Of a stretch of DNA of 64,000 nt, positions 47,702 through 57,195 are shown piece after piece (positions within the stretch are counted from its first letter, which is position 1; each line of letters opens with the position of its first letter). Below the pieces are notes generated by a model, which saw only the letters and a list, made by a program, of their open reading frames with translations, was not told the DNA's origin and made no database searches. Made by a program: the position numbers and the translations under genes. The stretch comes from Hypomesus transpacificus (Eukaryota; Chordata; Actinopteri; Osmeriformes; Osmeridae), in assembly GCF_021917145.1 (NCBI RefSeq), contig NC_061073.1, forward strand, positions 4,680,550-4,744,549, in the 5' to 3' direction.

Positions 47702-49805
47702 CTAAGCCTAATTTATACTTATGTCGCCGACACTTTTGAAATGGTCGCAGACGAAAAAAGAAAAGTGTCGCCCAGACGGTTTTCACCGACGCGCCATCAG
47801 ACCGGAAGTCGCCATCTTGGAGGCACTCCGCATCACAACAAAGCACTGGCACTGAAGTATATCCCGAACGTCGTCAAGAAAAATGGTGCATTATTGACGT
47901 GTTTCAGGTTGTACAAATCGGGACAGATCGTGAAAACATTTGGTATATTATCGACTTCCAAAAGTTATTAAAAACCGGGGAAAGGAATGCCCGAGATTGT
48001 CAGAGGAAAGGAGGCGCTTATGGTTGGCAAAGCTAAACCAAGATCTATGAGGGATACATCTGGACAACATACGGATTTGTTCGGCATATTTCTTGTCAGG
48101 TATGGTGAAATGTTTATTTCAGCGGCTCAAAACAAATTTTCTATTGTAATGGTAATATTTTTAATAGTAAAAACAATTACTGCTTTTATTGTTTTTCCTG
48201 TGCGCTTATTTTACCGTAAAGCTGACATGGACATTTAATATAATTCATATCAAACTACTGCATTTGTATGGGTTCGGCGAGAAAACCAGGTAGTTAACAA
48301 TATCGGGATATCTAACTGAAGGCAGAATCACCGGGTCGTCACGGATCCAAGTAGAGGGAGCTAACTGGTAGGGATCTGCACCGCCAATAAATCCTAATTT
48401 CTCAAAATATCAACCCTTTTCTTGTGGTCCAAGTCCTTCCCTATATGCCTTTGGATTTTGGACGCGTTTTGATGACCATTTCGGTCGTTTAGACATGGCT
48501 ATAGTTGTACCAAAGAGTATAGAATATACGTTCATTGGTTGTACTCCGTTCAGTTGTTTACACCGAGTGCCTCCAATATGGCCGCGCATCCGGGTTACCA
48601 CCCAGAACTAGACGTCGGTGAAAACCCTCTATTAGCAAAAAAGAACCGCCTCAGTAATTTACTTTGTGCACTTGAAAAGTGCTTTCCGCACCTAACAGCG
48701 GCAAACGATGACGACATCACGTGAAATGTGGCAGTTCCATCAATGGTTGCATGCTGAAGGTGCTGTCATAACTTGGAAAGCAAATGAAGTCAGGGCTCTG
48801 AGATAGTCTGAGAAATCGCTTTGTTACTTTCGTCCCGTGTTACTTTCGCCCCCGCTCTCCCCTACGATTAATACAGCCAGTGCATTAATCCACTAGCCTG
48901 GCTGCCAGCCCAACTTCTCCCCGCCCACAAAAAAATTTGGTCAGGAAGTTGGGTCTGGAGGGTCCCGTATTGGGGACAACTATAGAAAACCAGAATCGGG
49001 ACGGACCAATGAAATTGCCAGGGCGGGCTTTATACGATGATGGACAGATGATCAAAAGTAACGTAATCAACAACGTCACGAAAGAACGCTTGGGTTGAAT
49101 TCGTTTTCAACAAACAACATATTATGTTGCTCTGATTGGTTGTAGGTATATCAAATTGAGCGAAGAGGCATTTGTTTTACGAGTTCGGTTGAAACACGCC
49201 CCGTAGTCACAGCCCAACGGAGAGTTTTCAGACTCATATTCTGACTAGAATTATGAGTATGACAACGTCAGGCTATTAATCCACGTTTGTTTATTGTATG
49301 CACCTTCCCACCAAAGTAAATTCCTTGTTTGTGTACACTTACTTGGCGATTAATCTTGATCCTGATCTGATTCTGATTAAATATACATAGGTCTGCCCAC
49401 CAACTTGACCCAGTCCTATATTGTCAGGGCGTAAACTTAACTGTTTACAGTACAAGTATCAGTGACACATTTGTTGTTTTGGCTCTGTACATTAACTTAA
49501 AAGTACAGACTGTCGACTTAGTTTGAGGGTATTTGCGAACGACCCTTTTGATTACTTCATTTAAGTTACAAAATGTTAAACTGTTCAATGTAAATACAAT
49601 ATTAATGTTTCATAGTGCATATCTATCATATAATATCACTGCCATAAACCTGTCTGTTATTAATCCAACTCCCACTCATGGCATCTCATTAGCTGTAAAA
49701 TGTTTGAGGTGAAACATTTGTAATTTCAATGTGTCTCAAAGATCATTTTTATTTGGCCCTTCATTCCTTGATTCTTGCTATATCAGACAGTTGACGACTT
49801 GTAGT
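47702..49805. other. Repeat-rich intergenic DNA
   Basis: Includes sequence near 47760-47830 and 48560-48610 (GCCATCTTGG, AATATGGCCGCGC) and a block at 48890-49040 (AGCCTGGCTGCCAGCCC, GGACGGACCAATGAAATTGC). These look like parts of DNA-transposon-type repeats, but their ends could not be defined. Open frames at 47657-48238 are short and unrecognised. No gene supported. Confidence 0.4.
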
Positions 49806-50332
49806 GTGACTTACTTTAGTTAACTAGTAGCCTAGTTCATCCTGTTCCAGAGCAATTGAGAGCAGGGTCAATGCTCTGTATTTCAATGTGTTGTAATCTG
49901 AATTCATGGGTAGACTACGCTTTATATAATTTACTCTATTATCTACATGGTTCTTGTAATTGATCTAAAATAGAATTTGACAATTGACCTCAGAAATATT
50001 ATTTAATCTAATGTTCTTGAGTACTGTACAAAACTTACCTTTTATGGGTAGTACAGTATGTTTTCATCGATATAATAGATTATGTAAACATTGTTATGTT
50101 CAAGATGATGGATTTAAAATGTCTTAAATGGTGGTTTAGCTCTATTAAGCCATTATTAAAAAGTGTGATAGCAATTCTAAGAAACGATGATGTAATGACA
50201 TATGTAACTAGAACACACAGTGTCACAGTGCACTAGCAAAATAAACATTTACTAACAAACAAACATTCAGGTCACTTAGACATTAAGATAAGTAAAAATA
50301 ATCAACAGGCCATCAGTGGCTACTGGACTGAT

Positions 50333-50415
50333 CACTTGGACGGATAGAGTATGTGTTTAACCAATCAGGTTCACATCATCTGGAGGCGGGACAGAATGCT
50401 AGCCCTGTATATAAG
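50333..50415 (+). promoter_or_regulatory. zp copy 1 core promoter: E-boxes, CCAAT, TATA
   Basis: Visible elements in order: E-box CACTTG (50333-50338), CCAAT (50361-50365), E-box CATCTG (50377-50382), TATATAAG (50408-50415). The ATG is 51 bp after the TATA box, so the 5' untranslated region is short. All elements are conserved in copy 2. Oocyte factor FIGLA binds CANNTG sites in vertebrate zp promoters, so oocyte control is plausible. An AGGTCA half-site at about 50270 could suggest estrogen control as in liver choriogenins. Neither is proven. Confidence 0.6.
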
Positions 50416-50465
50416 TGGGACCAGGAGCAGCATGGATTTCAACAGTCTCTTCTTGCTTAGAAACC

Positions 50466-53290
50466 ATGAAGATTCACTGCTGCACCACCTGTGTGGTGGT
50501 GGTGGTCCTGCTGGGAGTTTTGAGTGACGCTCAAGTTTCCTGGGAGAAGTTTCCTCGAACCCAGAAGCCCGCCTGGCCTCCGACCCAGAGGCCCGCCTGG
50601 CCTCCGACCCAGAGGCCCGCCTGGCCTCCGACCCAAAAGCCCGCCTGGCCTCCGATCCACAAGCCCGTCTGGCCTCCGACCCAGAGGCCCGCCTGGCCTC
50701 CGACCCAGAGGCCCGCCTGGCCTCCGATCCAGAAGCCCGCCTGGCCTCCGACCCAGAGGCCCGCCTGGCCTCCGATCCAGAAGCCCGCCTGGCCTCCGAC
50801 CCAGAGGCCCGCCTGGCCTCCGACCCAGAGGCCCGCCTGGCCTCCGATCCAGAAGCCCGCCTGGCCTCCGACCCAGAGGCCCGCCTGGCCTCCGACCCAG
50901 AGGCCCGCCTGGCCTCCGATCCAGAAGCCCGCCTGGCCTCCGACCCAGATGCCACACTGGCCAAAGAAGCCTATGTATCCAACCCAGAGGCCTCAGTGGC
51001 CTGATACCATGCCGCCTCTGTATGCAACATTGTCGCCGATCATTGGTCTCCAGAATCCTCAGACACCTCCAAACTGTGATGTAAAACAAAGTGTCAAGAT
51101 AACATGTGGATCTGGCATAACCTCTGCAGCCGATTGTACAGCTATAAACTGCTGCTTTGATGGCCAGAGATGCTTCTATGGAAGATTAGGTGAGTGCTTT
51201 GGACCATGTAATATCTACTCCTTGTGGTCAATATCTATGGCATGGTTTTCACTGTAATGTTTGTTGTTCTTCATCAGTGACTGTACAGGCCACCAAAGAC
51301 GGTCAGATTGTGGTGGTGGTGTCCAAACAGGCCACTCTTCCAACTTTGGAGCTAACCTCGGTTCGTCTTCGGAATGATGCAGACCCGCAATGCAGACCCG
51401 TTGCCTTTAACTCTGAATTTTTAGTCTTTCAGTTCGCTGTCACAGCTTGTGGAACCTCCGTAATGGTAAGATAAACTGGTGTTGCTGTTTATGAAAACAA
51501 CATGTTTGAAAATGGATCAACTACTCTATTTCGTAGTTTGTTAGAGGAGCCTGCACTACATTTTGGTACTTTGGTAAATTGTATGATTTTGTTTCTTGTA
51601 GGAAGGAGATGGTTTCATAATCTATGAGAACAGCATGGAGTCTTCTTATGATGTCAGCTTTGGACCTCTGGGATACATTACAAGGGACAGCTACTTCAAG
51701 TAGGTGCAGATTAGACTTTCTTTGGTGTCAAACAGATCACTAAATGATTTAAGCCAGGTTTGATACCATTATAATTTCATCTTTACACGATGCTGAGGTT
51801 TACAAAATAATGAACATTATTTAGTCATAACTGTGGACTTCCCGATTTAGCTGCCCAGTACATAACTTTGGAATGTTGTGTTAAGAGTTTACAACAGTCG
51901 CTAACTGTAGAATGCCTAGAATATTAGTACCTCAACATAATTACACATCTGTCGTTTTTAGTTTCCAGAAAACGTTTCAGTTTGCAAATTTAGAATGCCT
52001 AAACTATTTATGTGTAAATACAATTTTAACATCATTTTACTAAAAGTAAGTTGCCGTGTTAAAATTGTGAGTTTAATGTAGTTTCACCTCACTTTAATTG
52101 ACTAAAATATAATTCTCAAATTGGCTGAATTGAACTGCTTTTCTTTTCAGGCTGGCATTCCAGATCAGATACGTGGGAATGTCCGTACACACTCTGATTG
52201 TTGAGATACTGGACAAAAACAACCCCCTTGACGTTTATGGTGTAGGACCCCTTGATCTCGAACTCAGACTGGCAAATGGCCAGTGCTCAGTGAAGGGCTG
52301 TAGGGATGGTGAGTTGCTTCCAGAGTGTCTTGACAGTATTCCAGAGCTGCTTGTGTCCTGATGAGAAAAGTAACCCAAACTCTCCTCCCCAACAGAAAAC
52401 ATGTACTACTCCTCATATTATGGCATGGCAGACTATCCCGTTACCAAGGTGCTGCGGGATCCTGTGTACGTGGAGGTGCGTGTTAAGGATAAGACAGACG
52501 GCAGTATGGTGCTGATCCTGAACCGCTGCTGGGCCACCAACAGCCCTCTGCCTCACAGCATACCCCAGTGGGACCTCCTGGTTGGCGGGTAACTACTGCA
52601 CCGTACACCTCTTACCGCAGTGCACATCGTGGAACTGTCCTCTGGTGTCAGGTGTTCTGCATCGTCAGCGCCTATGGTTATGTTGTCTGTTCATCTCACA
52701 CTCTTTCTCCTCTTCTAAAAGCTGTCCAAACCCAAATGACAACAAGTACCTGACCACTTTGGTTCCAGTGGCCAGCTCTCCCGACGTCCAATTCCCCTCA
52801 CACTACAAACGCTTCGTTGTCAAGATGTTCACCTTTATCAACCAGTCAACTAGGCTTCCTACGACTAATCAGGTAACCCGTGCCAGAGCATAACGATGTC
52901 TCCCTGCCCTTGATGTTCTGCTGGTCACCATTCTAACACGATGCTTTGTCCCCAGGTGTTCTTCCACTGCTCCGCCACAGTGTGCCACTCTGCTGTCGCC
53001 AACTGTGCGCAGTCATGCCTTCTCAGGAAAAGTATGTGGATTCACATCAATTCCAATTATACAGCATTATTCCAGTTGGATAACTGATTAGTGTCTGAAG
53101 CTCTAGAAGAATGTGTCAGAAATCAAATTGTATGTGAAGCTGGGTTCTGACTGTCCCTTTGCTTGTCTGTTCTCCAGGGAGAGATGTATCTGAGGACCCC
53201 AGGACTGACCTCTCCAGGGCGTCCACAGGAGTGGTGGTTTCCAGTGGAGCTGTGATCCTGACAGAGGGCACTGTTGAACAGCTCCAGTAA
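50466..53290 (+). CDS. Zona pellucida ZPB/choriogenin-H-like egg envelope protein, copy 1
   Basis: Eight exons: 50466-51189, 51278-51465, 51602-51699, 52151-52308, 52396-52588, 52722-52872, 52956-53031, 53178-53290 (1701 nt, 566 residues). Signal peptide [22 protein letters not shown]. Residues about 33-165 are a repeat array of (K/R)PAWPPTQ type, rich in Pro, Gln and Trp. Next is a trefoil (P-type) domain ([26 protein letters not shown]), then a ZP domain from [10 protein letters not shown]. It ends after [12 protein letters not shown] with a furin-type RKRR across the exon 7/8 junction. The tail holds a hydrophobic patch ([12 protein letters not shown]) and no membrane helix, typical of fish egg-envelope proteins. 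Q-rich repeats in this family are transglutaminase substrates that harden the envelope. Whether it is made in ovary or liver cannot be read. Confidence 0.95.
50565..50948 (+). repeat. 24-bp coding repeat array of zp copy 1
   Basis: Sixteen units of about CCCGCCTGGCCTCCGACCCA encode (K/R)PAWPP(T/I)Q. Units fall into a higher-order pattern of two TQRPAWPP followed by one IQKPAWPP (72 bp), repeated toward the 3' side, which indicates recent expansion. The array ends in a degenerate [16 protein letters not shown] block that matches the unit used in copy 2. Confidence 0.95.
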
Positions 53291-53347
53291 ACCTTTCCTG
53301 CTCTGATACATGTAGTAACTTCTGAACCCTGCATGTATCTTTCTTGA

Positions 53348-53353
53348 AATAAA
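53348..53353 (+). terminator. Polyadenylation signal of zp copy 1
   Basis: AATAAA, 58 bp after the stop codon. The homologous position in copy 2 (60629-60634) reads AAGAAA. Confidence 0.8.
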
Positions 53354-53728
53354 TACAAAAGAGTTGTGACCTACCTTGATGGCTTATTGTCTTGCTTTCT
53401 CCATATAAGTTTTCTGGGAATATAATTCATGATACATATTTCTTGTTTTAAGATATATGAAGTAGAATTAATTGTGGGGTTCTTAAAAGGGCTTTTCAGA
53501 GCAGCCAAGAAGCTGCTGGATGTCAGAGAGTTAGGAAATGAAGAGTGGTAAAGGGGACAGAAGTAGAAACACTCAAGTTGATGATAGCTGTACTTATGGT
53601 CTACTAGTCTCAGGTTTATGTTGATGAGCACCAGGTGTGTGGTCATAGGATGGCATATGGTCTCCTCCTACCAAACATCAGTTAAATCTTACTATATATT
53701 TTTGGTACACTTTGGGCAGAGTAACATA

Positions 53729-53825
53729 GTAACCATGACAATATCAGACATAAGTAACAAGGACTGCAATAAACATGTTAGCTGTCCCAACTATTGTTAC
53801 TTATGTCTGATATTGTCATGGTTAC
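53729..53825. repeat. 31-bp perfect inverted repeat (quasi-palindrome)
   Basis: Arms at 53729-53759 and 53795-53825 are exact reverse complements over 31 bp (left arm begins GTAACCATGACAATATCAGA), with a 35-nt loop. Copy 2 has only the left arm, and there the following sequence is the reverse complement of this loop. Confidence 0.95.
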
Positions 53826-54396
53826 CATATATTACTAAAATATTTTAGTATTCTGTTTATAGCCGCATTAAAATCGGACCAATAAGAGAACAGTTTGCTA
53901 GCGCGTGGAGTTTGTCTACAAGATTTAGTCCGCTGTTAAATGTTGCAGTGTAAACACAAACCGAACAAGGGGCAACTGCAACATTTTATCATATTAATCC
54001 CTGAATCGGAACAAAGCAAACGAACTACAGGTGTGAAAACACCCCCGAAACACTGCAACAAAGTTTCAATACATTTCAATTAAAAAAAATATTTTAAAGA
54101 GCAATAAGGATGGCGAGGACATGTAAATAAAAAAAATGGTAGGGTGATTTCAGGTAATGTGGGACACTTCAGTACGCTCCAATAGACTTACAAAATAACT
54201 GTTAACCTGCCCTAGTGGTGTTTCTGTAAATCGTTTTAGGGTTTAGGAAAATGTTTAATGTTGGAATGAAATGGGAATACACAATATTTTAGAAGCTGCA
54301 CACTTTCAAACATAACATGACCCCCTCTCTCACTCAGGCAGCATTTTCAGCTAATTTGGGACAGCTTGTCTGGTAAAGTGGTACAGTCATTGTCTG
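53826..54396. other. Intergenic DNA between the zp copies
   Basis: AT-rich; no gene, tRNA-like sequence or ordered repeat identified. Confidence 0.4.
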
Positions 54397-55380
54397 TCAG
54401 CCGTCGTTGTCATCTCGTCGTATTCTGCCGCTTATCCGGGGGTCGGGTCGCAGGGGCAGCGACCTAAGCAGGGAAGCCCAGACTTCCCTCTCCCCGGCCA
54501 CTTCCAACAGCTCTTCCTGGGGGGCCCCGAGGCGTTCCCAGGCCAGCCGAGAGACATAGTCCCTCCAGCGTGTCCTGGGTCTTCCCCGGGGCCTCTTCCC
54601 AGTGGGACGTGCCCAGAACACCTCACCAGGGAGGCGTCCAGGAGGCATCCTTATCAAATGCCCTCAGCTGGCTCCTCTCGACGCGGAGGAGCAGCGGTTC
54701 TAATCTGAGCCCCTCCCGGATGACCGAGCTTCTCACCCTATCTCTAAGGGAGAGCCCGGACACCCTGCGGAGAAAGCTAATTTCGGCCGCTTGTATTTGC
54801 GATCTCGTTCTTTCGGTCACTACCCATAGTTCGTGACCATAGGTGAGGGTAGGAACGTAGATCGACTGGTAAATAGAGAGCTTCGCCTTTCAACTCAGCT
54901 CCTTCTTCACCACGACGGACCAATGCAAAGTCTGCATCACTGCGGATGCCCCGTCGATCTGCCTGTCGATCTCACGCTCCATACTTCCCTCAATCGTGAA
55001 CAAGACCCCGAGATACTTGAACTCCTCCGCTTGGGACAAGATCTCCTCCCCGACCCGGAGATGGCACTCCACCCTTTTCCGGTCAATAACCATGGCCTCA
55101 GATTTGGAGGTGCTGATTCGCATCCCAGCCGCTTCACATTCGGTTGCGAACCGCTCCAGTGAGAGCTGAAGGTCGCGGTCATTCTCCATGGCTTCGCCGA
55201 ACTCCTCCCATGCCCGGGTTTTTGCCTCTGCGACCGCCAAAGCCGCGTTCCGCTTGGCCTGCCGGTACACATCAGCTGCCTCTGGAGTCCTACCGGCCAA
55301 TAAAGTCCGATAGGCCTCCTTCTTCAGCTTGATGGCATACCTCACCTCCGGAGTCCACCACCGGGTTCGAGGGTTACCGC
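54397..55380 (-). pseudogene. Degenerate LINE reverse-transcriptase (non-LTR retrotransposon) remnant
   Basis: Three frames carry parts of one LINE protein on the minus strand. 55345-54890: AIKLKKEAYRTLLAG, AKTRAWEEFGEAMENDRD, then AAGMRISTSKSEAMVIDRK and FKYLGVLFTIEG. 54820-54623: RTRSQIQAAEISFLRRVSGLS. 54657-54397: PTGKRPRGRPRTRWRDYVSR and REVWASLLRSLP. At least two frameshifts separate them. The sequence jumps from MENDRD straight to LQLSLERF, so the catalytic reverse-transcriptase core has been deleted. The end is marked by TCGTCGTATTCTGCCGCTTA near 54415. Inactive. Confidence 0.85.
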
Positions 55381-55569
55381 CGCAACATGCACCGACCGCC
55401 TTGCAGCTGCAGCATTATGAATCAGGGGAAGGGGGCTCCTGGATTTGATTGGGTCAGGCCAGTGCCAATAAAGAAAATTAACCAATGGGTCGCTGTCAGT
55501 TCTCTATGGGCCGGGCCGACCCCAAAAAACTAACAAAAAAAGCGCCCAAAAGTGCGTCGGCCCACCGGG

Positions 55570-56440
55570 CAGGGCCGGCCCAAGCCTTTATGGGGCCTTA
55601 AGCAGAATTTATTTGGGGGCCCCTCATTTATTCGATTAAACTTCAATTTATTACATATTGTTCATTTGTGGTGCGTCATTTATTCGAGGGCAGCGTTTTT
55701 TTGAGGGCAACGTTTAATAGAAGAAACATGGTATTATAGGCTAGCTGCACTAACATGCTAACGTGTTAGTTCGCTACATTAAATGTTCTTAGATAGTTTG
55801 AACAGTACGGTCTTCTAAAGCACTGATTTAGCAACGAGCAAATGTCAATGTTAGTTAGACTAGCTAGCTCTATCGCTTTTTATTAACGTTGATTTGCAAG
55901 GAGTGAACAGCTAGATAGCAAAAACACCTAGACTACCTACGTAGCCTGTTAACTAGTTTAGCTTGCTAACACAAGAGCACCTGCTTCTCTCCAGTTCTTT
56001 CAATAGATTATCTAGACAGGCGTTAGCAATAGACTGGACTGCTATTCGTTTTCTGGCTATTTTTTCGTAAGTTTTCCTTCCCGACTATGCCGACTAACAG
56101 GTAGTCTGTATCTAGCTAGAGTAATTTGCTAAGTAAGGTATGTTAATATAATTTTTGAAACGTATTTAGCTAACAGTGGACCCCTAGTGCAACACAAGAT
56201 AATGTTCATTAAAATGACATGCTGCTACTAGGTATTTCAGGACCGGCTACCCCTACTGTATTTCTGGTGCGGAGTTTATTAAACAATGTTAATTTTTGGT
56301 GCGGCGTTTAAACGAGAGCAGCGTTTAATTGAAGAAACACGGTACATTAAACTGTATTTTCATGTGCTCTTGGGGGCCCTCTGGTGTTCACGGGGGCCCT
56401 AAGCAGCCGCTTAGTTCACTTATGCCTTGGGCCGGCCCTG
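55570..56440. mobile_element. hAT-type non-autonomous transposon, 871 bp, perfect 15-bp terminal repeats
   Basis: Begins CAGGGCCGGCCCAAG and ends CTTGGGCCGGCCCTG, a perfect 15-bp inverted pair. Flanked by exact 8-bp duplications CCACCGGG (55562-55569 and 56441-56448). The interior has no transposase. Flanking sequence (CGTCGGCCCACCGGG before, TATGCCAGATGGCCAGTCCAG after) looks like the end of another fish transposon into which this one jumped. Confidence 0.95.
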
Positions 56441-57053
56441 CCACCGGGTAAACGTCCGGTATGCCAGATGGCCAGTCCAGCCTTGTGTATAAGTCTATAG
56501 TTCTTGCAAATTTAAATCAAGTTAACTAGTGACTTACTTTAGTTAACTAAGTTGCCAGTTCATCCTGTCCCAGAGCAGTTGAGAGCAGGGTCAATGCTTT
56601 GCTTTTCAATGTGTTGTAATCTGAATTCATCTGTAGACTACGCTTTATCTTATTTACTCTATTATCTATTCTACATGGTTCATACATGTAAATGATCTAA
56701 AATACAATCTAACAATTGACCTCAGAGTTATTGTTTAATCTAATGTTCTGAACGAAACTTACATATTATGTATAGTACAGTATGTTTTCATTAATATAAT
56801 AGATTATGGTAACATTGTTATGTTCAGGATGATGAATTAAAAATGTCTTAAATTGTGGTTTAGCTTCATTAAGCCATTATTAAAAAGTGTGATAATTCTA
56901 AGAAACAATGATGTACTGACATATGTAACTGGAGCACACAGTGTCACAGTGCACTAGCAAAATAAACATTTACTAACAAACAAACATTCAGGTCACTTAG
57001 ACATTAAGATAAGTAAAAAGAATCAACAGGCCATCAGTGGCTACTGGACTGAT

Positions 57054-57136
57054 CACTTGGACGGATAGAGTAGGTGTTTAACCAATCAGGTTCACATCAT
57101 CTGGAGGCGGGACAAAATGCTAGCCCTGTATATAAG
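57054..57136 (+). promoter_or_regulatory. zp copy 2 core promoter: E-boxes, CCAAT, TATA
   Basis: Same order as copy 1: CACTTG (57054-57059), CCAAT (57082-57086), CATCTG (57098-57103), TATATAAG (57129-57136). The leader to the ATG is longer than in copy 1 (about 60 versus 51 bp from the TATA box) and contains upstream ATGs. Confidence 0.6.
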
Positions 57137-57195
57137 TGTGACCAGGAGCAGCATGGGACTCATGCTTTTTTACAGACTCTTTTTGCTATGAATCC

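Larger units (their letters stand above)
49806..53759 (+). repeat. Tandem segmental duplication, copy 1
   Basis: From about 49806 (GTGACTTACTTTAGTTAACT) to 53759 the sequence aligns with 56525-62356, covering promoter, the whole zp gene and about 450 bp of 3' flank. After removing copy-2 insertions (solo LTR, hAT element) and the exon-1 repeat difference, the two copies have nearly equal length. This points to a direct duplication. Confidence 0.9.

Noticed and set aside
47657-48238. Short plus-strand frames near 47.7-48.2 kb as genes
   Set aside because: No motif, no splice chain, and the surroundings look like transposon-derived repeat.
50371-51089. Long antisense frames over the zp repeat array (ASGSEARR and GGPLGRRP repeats)
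   Set aside because: They mirror the tandem coding repeat of the sense gene and end where the repeat ends.
52396-52592. In-frame TAA right after GTTGGCGG in zp exon 5 (both copies) as a stop
   Set aside because: The bases are GG|GTAAC, a splice donor. Using it joins CPNPNDNKY and closes the frame through exons 6-8 in both genes.
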